Positions 53,341 through 62,100 of a DNA stretch of 64,000 nucleotides are shown piece after piece. This stretch comes from CAYVAP01 sp964343195. Lineage in GTDB: Bacteria > Bacteroidota > Bacteroidia > J057. A model generated the notes under the pieces. It made no database searches. It was not told where the DNA came from and saw only the letters and a program-made list of their open reading frames with translations. The stretch covers positions 1 to 64,000 of the forward strand of contig CAYFIR010000013.1 in NCBI GenBank assembly GCA_964343195.1. Reading direction: 5' to 3'. Every line of letters begins with the position of its first letter. Position 1 is the stretch's first letter. Position numbers and translations under genes: made by a program.

Positions 53341-55192
53341 TGACTCCGTTTTTTTCCATCCAGTCCTGAAGCACTACCAGCAGCCAGACTTTGATCCAGT
53401 GAATTTCCTTATCGTGTTTTTCAAATCGCTCCCAGATTCTGCGGACTTCTCCGGGTTGAAAGAGTCCCGTTTGATCCAGTTGCCCCATGCGGGTGGCGCA
53501 CAAGTCAGCCAACTCATTGCGGAGCCATTCTGCCCAGGGAAAAACAAAGCCCATCTTCTTGCGGTGTACCAAATCATGCGGCAGGAGATCGCCCATGGCA
53601 TCCACCAGGAGTTTTTTGGGATAGACCGGCTCTTTAACCTGGTCTGAAAGCGAGAGCGCATACTCTACCAGGGTATGATCGAAAAACGGAACCCGAACCT
53701 CAAGTGAATGGGCCATACTCATCTGATCGGTATCCCTGAGCAAGACATTCTGGGTGTAGGTACTTATTTCCCCAACTGATACCTGGCTAAATGGGCCCAT
53801 TTGTTCAATCGACTCCAGTTCCATCGGGCTAAAAATATGGGACATGGTAGCTTCTGAAGGGGCTCCAAGTAAGCGTTCGATCTCCTGATCGGTGTAAATC
53901 TTTCGAAAAACCGGATACAAATGCCGAAAGCGATTTCTTTCCAGTTCTATCAGTTCCTGAAGCCTGGCGGTCTTATGGTTTCGGTACACCCCGGCAACTG
54001 CCTTTCCAGCGAGGCTGCGCAATCCAGCCGGAATGCCATAAAGGGTGCCCATTCCCACCAGCTTCTGATATCGTTTGAACACCGGGTATCCCGCGAACAA
54101 TTCATCTCCCCCAAGGCCGGAAAGTGCTACCGTGAATCCCTTTCGCCGGGTTGCCTGCGACACCACATAGCTATTTAATCCATCCCCACTAGGATGATCC
54201 ATGGCCGAAAGAGCTGCGGGAAGCTCCTCCAGAAAGTCCTGGGGATGCAGCTTGATAGGATGATGAATGGTGTTGTATTTATCTGCGATCAGCCGAGACC
54301 AACGGGACTCGTCAAACTCGGCTTCGTCAAATACAATGGAAAAAGTGTTGACAGGTTGCTCCGAAGCACGCGCCATCAGGGCGACAATGGCGCTGGAATC
54401 TATTCCTCCGGATAAGAATGCTCCAAAAGGCACATCGCTCATCAGGCGACGGGCAACCGCACCCTGAAGAAGTTCCTGAACTTTTCCCCTGGCTTCCTCA
54501 TAAGACACTTCAATAGGGGCAATCTGCGATGGATGCCAATAGGTTTCCGTGGTCCATTCTCCCCCCTTCCAAATGCCGTAGTTTCCCGCTTTGAGCTGAA
54601 ATACTCCATCAATCAACGTATTGGGGGAATTAACGGAGTAATAGCGAAGGTATTCTCCGAGGCTTGCACGGTTAATGCGGGCCTCCACACATCCGGAAGC
54701 AAGCAGGCTGCGGACCTCGGAGCTAAACGCCAATACCCCATCCTGAAAGTGATAATAGACCGGCTTTATCCCCAGTCGGTCACGGGCAATGAATAGTTCC
54801 TGTTCAACCTCATCCCAGATAGCGAAAGCAAACATCCCATTGAGTTTTTGCACACAGGATGGTCCCCACTTGATGTAGGAAGCCAGGATGACATCCGTAT
54901 CGCTGTTGCTCTGGAATTCATACCCTTCCAGGTGCTCTTTAATCTCCAGGAAATTATAGACTTCCCCATTGTAAATGATGGTGTATCGACCACTGGGATC
55001 AGTGATGGGCTGAGAGGCAGCATCAGACAGGTCTATGATAGAGAGTCGTCTATGACCGAGTGCGACAGGAGAGTTGACGAGATGCCCTGATGCATCAGGG
55101 CCTCTGTGTGCCATCCTTTCAGTCATTTTTTCAATCCTTTCTCTCAGATCAGAATTGTCTATTGACCCTGCGATGCCAGCAATTCCACACAT
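53333..55192 (-). CDS. asnB: glutamine-hydrolysing asparagine synthase (AsnB-like)
   Basis: 619-aa class II amidotransferase. The start is fixed by MCGIAGIAG, which leaves the catalytic Cys2 after removal of Met; upstream in-frame starts to 55324 would bury it. The amidotransferase domain has RGPDASG, the ATP pyrophosphatase domain has LSGGIDSSAIVALMAR, and GLGGDELFAGYP is in the expected place. Members in polysaccharide clusters often amidate a uronic acid or related sugar rather than make free asparagine. Its overlap with a GT4 gene supports such a role here, but that is inference. Confidence 0.93.
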   Translation of the reverse strand: MCGIAGIAGSIDNSDLRERIEKMTERMAHRGPDASGHLVNSPVALGHRRLSIIDLSDAASQPITDPSGRYTIIYNGEVYNFLEIKEHLEGYEFQSNSDTDVILASYIKWGPSCVQKLNGMFAFAIWDEVEQELFIARDRLGIKPVYYHFQDGVLAFSSEVRSLLASGCVEARINRASLGEYLRYYSVNSPNTLIDGVFQLKAGNYGIWKGGEWTTETYWHPSQIAPIEVSYEEARGKVQELLQGAVARRLMSDVPFGAFLSGGIDSSAIVALMARASEQPVNTFSIVFDEAEFDESRWSRLIADKYNTIHHPIKLHPQDFLEELPAALSAMDHPSGDGLNSYVVSQATRRKGFTVALSGLGGDELFAGYPVFKRYQKLVGMGTLYGIPAGLRSLAGKAVAGVYRNHKTARLQELIELERNRFRHLYPVFRKIYTDQEIERLLGAPSEATMSHIFSPMELESIEQMGPFSQVSVGEISTYTQNVLLRDTDQMSMAHSLEVRVPFFDHTLVEYALSLSDQVKEPVYPKKLLVDAMGDLLPHDLVHRKKMGFVFPWAEWLRNELADLCATRMGQLDQTGLFQPGEVRRIWERFEKHDKEIHWIKVWLLVVLQDWMEKNGVNV

Positions 55193-55266
55193 AGGCAGTT
55201 GGTGTTCTCTTGGGATTTTAACCCCTCCCCCTTCCAAATGAAAGGGATAGGTTATTCGTTCTCGGC

Positions 55267-55274
55267 CAAAGATA
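55267..55274 (-). promoter_or_regulatory. candidate -7 promoter element for the asnB-GT operon
   Basis: Minus-strand TATCTTTG matches TAnnTTTG exactly, 75 bases upstream of the asnB start. No clear -33 TTG at the usual spacing, so confidence is limited. Confidence 0.35.
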
Positions 55275-55381
55275 AGAGAAACGCTACCATAAACCTTTTT
55301 GAAGATCGAAGTTTCCCGGAACAAAACCGGGCAGAAGCTTACTCAGGATTGAAAGACAGCTCCCGGGAAAACTTCGCCATG

Positions 55382-56113
55382 CTATCCGCGCAGGTCTGAA
55401 GCCGCAGGTCCATCAAGAAACCAGTGTAGGACTCCCTCCTTCGGTTTGATGTGGTAAGCTGGAAGTTTTCTCGCACCGGGGCGACCACCGAGGATCTGCG
55501 CTACCCGGCCCGCCTTGCGGGGACCAGTAACCAGAAAGGCGACCGTCTTTGCATGGCTGAGGATATTACCAGTCAGTGTAAGGCGTATCTGCCCACTAGC
55601 GGGATGCGTAGCCTTGGCCACTAACTGCTCTTCTTCGAGGAGGAAGAGCGAATTGGGAAAAATGGAAGCGGTATGGCCATCATCCCCCATGCCGAGCATC
55701 ACCAGATCAAACTGTGGCATTCCCTCAACCTCGGGTAAGGCGGATTTGATTTCCGAAGCGTATCGATCGGCTTCCGCCAATATATCATCGGCTTCTCCCA
55801 TGATCCGATGGATGTTTTCACCTGGCACGCTGATTTTACCGATCAAAGTTTCCTTTGTCATGTGGTAGTTGCTCTCCTCGTCGGTGGGAGGTACACATCT
55901 TTCGTCTCCCCACCAGAAGTGAAGCCTCTCCCAGGGCAACTTCTCAGCATAATCCTCAGCCAGTATCTGAAACAATCGTTTTGGGGTGCTCCCTCCGCTC
56001 AAGGCTATGTGCAGGGGTCCTTCTGGATGCTGGGCCACCCAGCTTTCCAGCCAATGTGCAAAGGATTTGGCTACCGTTTCTCCGTCTGAGTAAATATGAA
56101 TATGGCTTTCCAT
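55382..56113 (-). CDS. pgl: 6-phosphogluconolactonase
   Basis: 243-aa enzyme of the oxidative pentose phosphate pathway, which hydrolyses 6-phosphogluconolactone to 6-phosphogluconate. Typical motifs are visible: LSGGSTPKRLFQIL, FWWGDERCVPPTDEESNY, and LGMGDDGHTASIFP. The ATG start and length suit the family. No glucose-6-phosphate dehydrogenase or gluconate dehydrogenase gene is present nearby in this window. Located 189 bp upstream of asnB on the same strand. Confidence 0.96.
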   Translation of the reverse strand: MESHIHIYSDGETVAKSFAHWLESWVAQHPEGPLHIALSGGSTPKRLFQILAEDYAEKLPWERLHFWWGDERCVPPTDEESNYHMTKETLIGKISVPGENIHRIMGEADDILAEADRYASEIKSALPEVEGMPQFDLVMLGMGDDGHTASIFPNSLFLLEEEQLVAKATHPASGQIRLTLTGNILSHAKTVAFLVTGPRKAGRVAQILGGRPGARKLPAYHIKPKEGVLHWFLDGPAASDLRG

Positions 56114-56355
56114 CAGTAGGGGAATTGATTTAATTGGGATTCTAAGCTAAAAGTCGATATTAAATAAACCAAAGACTGGATACTGGGGTATTATTAACAG
56201 TACCCTAATATCGGAGCAAGATCTGATGTTTCTGTGTCTCACCAATCATTTCTGCGGGGTTCATCAGGCAAACTCGCCTGGGCCAACAAGGTTCGCAGAA
56301 CTTTGACTTTTCGCCCCGCTTCCTCCATTTGGCCAAATTGCTTTAATCCAGTACC

Positions 56356-57210
56356 ATGCCAGAATTCCCGGACCATCTGCCCCACTTACTGAAACTACTG
56401 GACGATGAAGATCCGGAAGTAAGGGCAGAGGTATTTCGGGCAATGTCTCTTATGGGAAACAATCTGGAGCATCAGTTAACTCCATTTCTGGAGCAGATGC
56501 CTCCTCCGCAGTTGGAGCTCATCCAACGCTGGACTGCGGAAATACGGATCAAAAGGTTTCAGGAGAACTGGCTGGAATGGCTGGATATGGAGGAAGAAAC
56601 CGCTGCTCTGGAGACAGCTTTGGGGTGGATCAGTTACCTGGAAGCCGAATGGGCTCCAGAACCCTTGCCCGATCTGATCGATCAACTGGCCAGGATATTC
56701 CGGGAAAAATACGAGGCCCCCGATATTCCCAACCTGATGCAATTTCTTTTTATTGACCAGGGATTCTCCTCCCCGGAAAAGGAATACTATCACCCTCGCA
56801 ACAGCAACCTCATCACGGTAATTCACCGAAGGCGCGGCCTTCAGATCAGCCTTGCTGCCATCGGCATCCTGGTTGCTCAGCGTGTCGGGATTCACATCAG
56901 GGGGTTCAATATGCCAGGGCACTTCATGCTAATGGCCAGGCAGGGGGAGGAAATCCGGTTATTTGATGTCTTCAACCAGGGAAAGGCCCTGCCAGTTCAG
57001 GCATACTCATTTCTGGAACATTCGCTGTCCACGCGAAATATTTCAACCCAGAACCTGGAGGCCCAAACCTACCAGATTGTTGCAAGGGTATTGCGCAACT
57101 TCATCAATGCATTTGAGCGGAGAAAAGAAAGTGACAAGGCCCGTTTTTTTAAGGGAATCCACAACCGGCTGATCGAGGAACTTCGGGAAAGAGGCAGAAT
57201 TGTAACATGA
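56356..57210 (+). CDS. SirB1/transglutaminase-like family protein
   Basis: 284-aa protein. An N-terminal section of acidic helices with a HEAT-like start (HLLKLLDDEDPEVRAEVFRA) is followed by the SirB1 transglutaminase-like region: PRNSNLITVIHRRRGLQISL, IGILVAQRVG, and FNMPGHFMLM, with the His of PGHF conserved. A Cys nucleophile of true transglutaminases is not evident at the usual place, so enzyme activity is doubtful. Function unknown. It is 50 bp upstream of porQ and probably co-transcribed. Confidence 0.82.
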   Translation: MPEFPDHLPHLLKLLDDEDPEVRAEVFRAMSLMGNNLEHQLTPFLEQMPPPQLELIQRWTAEIRIKRFQENWLEWLDMEEETAALETALGWISYLEAEWAPEPLPDLIDQLARIFREKYEAPDIPNLMQFLFIDQGFSSPEKEYYHPRNSNLITVIHRRRGLQISLAAIGILVAQRVGIHIRGFNMPGHFMLMARQGEEIRLFDVFNQGKALPVQAYSFLEHSLSTRNISTQNLEAQTYQIVARVLRNFINAFERRKESDKARFFKGIHNRLIEELRERGRIVT

Positions 57211-57260
57211 GATAATTTTTTGCCTGATGTGATTCGCAGAGCTTTGTGTATTTTCGCTTC

Positions 57261-58316
57261 GTGAAACGCATAATTCTACTCATCCTGCTCATAGGGGTCT
57301 CTGCCCTATCCGGTTTTTCCCAGGTTGGAGGACGCCATATTTATGACTTCCTCAACCTGATTCCATCTGCCAGAATCGCAGCTCTTGGAGGTGTCAATGT
57401 CTCGACCATTGACAACGATGTACACTTTGGCAGCCAGAATCCAGCTTTGGTCACCCCCGAAATGCATGGACGTGCCTCGCTATCCTACTCGCCTTACCTG
57501 GCTGGAATCCACTATGGGTATTCAGGATACAGCCATTCTTTCGATGGGATCGGGAGTTTCCATACTGCGATCCAGTACATGAATACGGGGTCCATGCAGG
57601 GAGCGGACGAGTTCGGGAATTTCACTCAGACTTTTAGCGCTCAGGAGCTCGTCTGGATGATAGGAGGATCCCGAGCCTGGCGAGGGTTTCGGTATGGAAC
57701 CAACCTCAAGGTAATCAGTTCGTCTCTGGCACCGGGATATGGTTCCTGGGGAATGGCGATGGACCTTGGTGGAACCTTTCGTAGCAAGGACTCACTTTTT
57801 AGTGCCGGGCTGGTGCTACGAAACATGGGGGTTCAACTTTCGACCTACACAGGGACAGGCAGCCGAGAACCGCTACCTTTTGAAGTAGTAGCAGGGATCT
57901 CCAACAAGCTTCGCTATATGCCCATGCGTTTCTCCCTGACCTTCATTCAGCTGGAACATCCTGACCTGATTATCGATGACCCTGATGCAGAGGTAGAAGT
58001 GGACCTGAATGGAAATCCAATCCTCCCGGGACCTCGTATTGCAGATCACATTTTCCGTCATTTTGTGTTTGGGACCGAGTTTTACCTGGGAAGTTTCATG
58101 CGGTTGCGGGCTGGATACAACCACCTTCGGAGGCAGGAACTCCGCGGCACCTCCCGAGGGGGCTTCACCGGGTTCTCTCTTGGAGTAGGAATCAACACAC
58201 AGCGCTTCGCGTTTGACTATGGTTTCCGGTCCTATGGCATTGGAAGTGTATTTGGGGTCCACCAGTTCAGCCTTACGGTTCAGCTGGCCCAGAAATATCA
58301 GAGCGGCCAGCAATAA
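57261..58316 (+). CDS. porQ: type IX secretion system protein PorQ
   Basis: 351-aa outer-membrane beta-barrel protein of the PorV/PorQ/FadL-like type. PorQ is part of the T9SS shuttle/attachment complex that receives cargo with C-terminal sorting domains. After the signal peptide (ending SGFSQ) comes GGRHIYDFLNLIPSARIAALGG, the well conserved PorQ N-terminus; the barrel continues with SWGMAMDLGG, FVFGTEFYLGSF and a final barrel strand. The start is GTG at 57261; an earlier GTG at 57246 is possible but would lengthen the signal peptide unusually. The T9SS cargo proteins in this window are plausible clients. Confidence 0.93.
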   Translation: MKRIILLILLIGVSALSGFSQVGGRHIYDFLNLIPSARIAALGGVNVSTIDNDVHFGSQNPALVTPEMHGRASLSYSPYLAGIHYGYSGYSHSFDGIGSFHTAIQYMNTGSMQGADEFGNFTQTFSAQELVWMIGGSRAWRGFRYGTNLKVISSSLAPGYGSWGMAMDLGGTFRSKDSLFSAGLVLRNMGVQLSTYTGTGSREPLPFEVVAGISNKLRYMPMRFSLTFIQLEHPDLIIDDPDAEVEVDLNGNPILPGPRIADHIFRHFVFGTEFYLGSFMRLRAGYNHLRRQELRGTSRGGFTGFSLGVGINTQRFAFDYGFRSYGIGSVFGVHQFSLTVQLAQKYQSGQQ

Positions 58317-58385
58317 CATCTGATTCGCTATACTTTCCAGTATTTCCCTACCTTTGTCAACTACCTTTTAGGGAAGTTCCGGGAA

Positions 58386-58934
58386 ATGCTGAATACCCTT
58401 TTTATAATTTTCATAGTCATTTGCGTGGCATACTTTCTGATTGCTCCACGCAAGGAGACCCCCATGATGATCCTTACCCAGGGACTGTTGCAATATCTAT
58501 GGACTCTGGGAATGTGGGGATTACGACTTCAGCATTTACAGACCAGCGTACTGCTGGGGATCATGGTAGCTACGACTCTGATGCTGCTCTGGGCCTCCAG
58601 ACTGCAGGTTGGTACTTCGTTCCGGGCTGCCCAACTGTTTTTTACGGTAGGCGGCTGGGCAGTTCTGGTTATGCTTGGAATATTCTCTTCCCTTAATGGC
58701 CCATTTATATACTCCACCGAAATTGCCGGACATCCCATCGAGATTCATCCAGCCATCAGGTTTAGTGGAAATCTCATGTTATTTCTGTTTTTCTTACAGC
58801 TCGTGTTAAATCGGCTTCAACACTGGACCGTAAAACACTCCTTGATTACGTTAGGGCCGGGCATCATTTACTTTGGATTCATGCTCTTTCTACGCTACTT
58901 ACAAACCGAGATTCATCAAGCTCAGATTTCTTGA
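58386..58934 (+). CDS. small multi-pass membrane protein, 182 aa
   Basis: Five or six hydrophobic helices and little soluble sequence. No enzyme motif or named family was recognised. It starts at ATG 69 bp after porQ and precedes a giant PKD protein; whether it is part of surface-protein export is unknown. A short amphipathic C-terminus ends the protein. Confidence 0.75.
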   Translation: MLNTLFIIFIVICVAYFLIAPRKETPMMILTQGLLQYLWTLGMWGLRLQHLQTSVLLGIMVATTLMLLWASRLQVGTSFRAAQLFFTVGGWAVLVMLGIFSSLNGPFIYSTEIAGHPIEIHPAIRFSGNLMLFLFFLQLVLNRLQHWTVKHSLITLGPGIIYFGFMLFLRYLQTEIHQAQIS

Positions 58935-59117
58935 CAAATCTTAGAAATCACCGTTCAGATTGGTTAGGGAAAACAATTCAGAAAGACATTAATTAACCGT
59001 AGAGGAATGCGTAACTCTGGCCAGTCATGCATTCCAGTAACAGGTTGGCTCCCCAGGTCAAACCATTTTCATACACACTATCACTCTTTAGAACCCCCTG
59101 CAATACCTACTGATAAT

Positions 59118-62100
59118 ATGCGCGCACCCATTATTGCTACTCTGGTATTTGCTGTTTGGTCTTTGTTTACTCCTCAAACATTATTGGGGCAGGCAACTGC
59201 GGAGTTTACCGCTAACCAGACAACCGGATGTGCCAGTTCACCTCTTGTCGTAAAATTTCAGGATGGCTCGACCGGGGCTACCTCTGTTCGGTATTTCTTC
59301 GGAGATGCCAACAATAGCTCTAGTACCCTGCCCAACCCTACTTTCATCTATTCTACCCCGGGATGTTATGATGTTACCATGGTTGCCTTTAGTGCATCGG
59401 GTAACGACACCATTGTGAAGCCCTGTTTTGTAGAAATATTCCCACTTCCCGAGCCCGATTTCCAGGTAAGTATTTCAGATGGTTGTGCCCCTCTTGAAGT
59501 CACCATCACGGATTTAAGCGTTGCCAATGCGGATTCCATTGTGAATTATACGTGGGTCGTGAGTGACGGCAGCAACAGTTCTGATCCGAATCCAACTTTT
59601 ACCTTCAACACCCCGGACACACTGGACTTTGTCCTGACAATTACGAATTCCAATGGGTGTACTCGGGCACTCCCGTTCTCGGATGTGGTTATTGTTCGGG
59701 AGCCTGTTGAGCTGGACTTTGAAGTTGACATTACCAGTGCTTGTGGCCCGCCCCTTCAGGTAAACTATACGAACCTTAGCCAGACCAATGGGGCTCAGTC
59801 GCCTCAATTTATCTGGGAATTTCCCGGTGGAAATATAAGCGGAGGCGGAGGATCTACCTTTACCGGACCGAATCCCCCTCCCGTCAACTACAATTCAGAT
59901 GGAAACTTTGACGCAAGGTTGATTCTGACCTCCGCGAATGCTTGCGAAGATACCCTTGAGTTGGTTGATATTATAGGAATTGGAGGAGTCACCGCTAGCT
60001 TTACATCTGATTTCCAAACCATTTGCCTGGGAGACACCATTAACTTTTCAAGTTCAACTACCGGCGGGGTCACCGATTATGGATGGGATTTTGGAGAGAC
60101 ACCGGGCGTAGATGCCACCACACCCGACGCCTTTTACGTTTATTCTCAGCCGGGCACCTATTCGGTTAGCCTTTTTGCCAACAATGTGGACTGTGGAGAT
60201 ACGCTAACCGAGGTTAACTACATTACAGTTCTCCCAAGACCTACCGCCGATTTCTCCATAGATCATGATGAAGACTGTCAGCCTGGAATTCCCTTTGTTT
60301 TCACGGATAATTCCACTGGTGCCGTATCCTGGGACTGGGACTTTGGAGATGGAACTACCTCTACTCAGCAAAATCCTAGTCACACCTATAACATCTTTGG
60401 AGAATTCACTGTTTGCCTGACCATCACCAATGCACAGGGCTGTACCAATACTTTTTGTGACACGATCCTAATAGAGAAACCCGACCTCACCCTTCTGGTC
60501 AGTGAAGATGAGGGCTGTGCCCCTCTGACAATCGATGTGGCAGGCATAAACAATAACCCGATTGATCCGGTAACCAGTTGGACGTGGTCATTCCCAGGGG
60601 GAACTCCTGCCACAGCAACGGGTGCGAATGCCACCGTTACCTATGGAATAGGCATCCATACCTTGCAGGTGATTGCCATCACTGCCAGTGGCTGTAGTGA
60701 CACTCTGGTCCGTGGGAATATCCGCGTTGGTGAACCACCCCTCAATGGTTTTACCGTAGACAAGGACACGGTTTGTATCATGGAGGACATTACCTTCACT
60801 GCAACCAATACAGATCCCGACTGGAACTATTACTGGGACTTTATGTATATGTCCCCCGGGCAATTTATCCAGCAGGATAGTGCCCCAATAACTGTCTATC
60901 CGGATACAGGCACCTTTTCTGTAGGGCTGGTAATTGAAAGTCAGGGATGTCGTGACACCCTGATCCAGGAAGATTTGGTATTTGTATCTCCCCCAAGAGC
61001 ACAATTCACTCTAAGTGATACGTTGGTCTGTGGATTGCCTGACACCATTTCCATTACAGATGAATCCCTCGGTCCTGCCGATATTATCGAGTGGTATTTA
61101 AATGGCGCTCTTTACGACAACACTAGTACCCCCCCTGATCTGGTGATCACCAATCCTAACTCTTATATCCTGACTCAAATCGTGACCAACTCTTTATCGG
61201 GTTGTACAGACACCTTCGAAATGGTCATTCTGGCGGGAAATCCACAAGCAGATTTCGTAGTCCCAGGTGGAGTTACGCAGGGTTGTAAACCATTTGATGT
61301 AAACTTCCTCAACCTTTCATCTGATTACGCCACTGTCAATTGGAGATACGGTAATGGGTCAACAGGCGGTACCAATGATGGCCTTACCACTTACCAAGAT
61401 ACAGGCCTATATTCCATCAGGCTCAGAGTAAGAGATCAGTTTGGATGCATAGCAGAAGAAACCAAGACGGACTACATTGAAGTCATAGGCCCTTATGCTG
61501 AGTTCTCTGGAGATCCCTTAGAGGGATGTCCAGGTACGACCATCCAATTCAGTGATTCCAGCACCTCATACGGCACCACAGTAAACAGTTGGTCATGGGA
61601 CTTTGGCGACCCAGCCAGTGGCGGAAATAACACCTCTACCCAACAAAACCCGTCACACCTGTTTACCACTGCGGGCATGTACGACATTACGCTCGCGGTT
61701 GAAGATGATCAGGGATGTCGGGATACCCTTACGAAACCAGATTTTGTTAACATCACGTTCCCAGAACTTTCCTTTACCGCGCTAGATTCCTCTACCTGTG
61801 CCGGGGCTGACGTTAACTTCATCAACAACTCTGTTGGCGCAGATCTCACTTACCAGTGGGAGTTTGGCGATGGATTTGGAACCGATACGGTGGAAAACCC
61901 CGTTTACAGCTATGATAGCACGGGCTTCTACACAGTCACCCTGATTGGTACCGACCGAAATGGATGTACCGATACCCTTGTACGGCCTCAGGCCATATTC
62001 ATTGAAGAATTTATCGCCGACTTCACGGCTGACTCCGTGCAGAATGGCGTGCTGACCAGTTTCTGTCCTCCATTGAACGCCATCTTCCGTAACCAGACCG

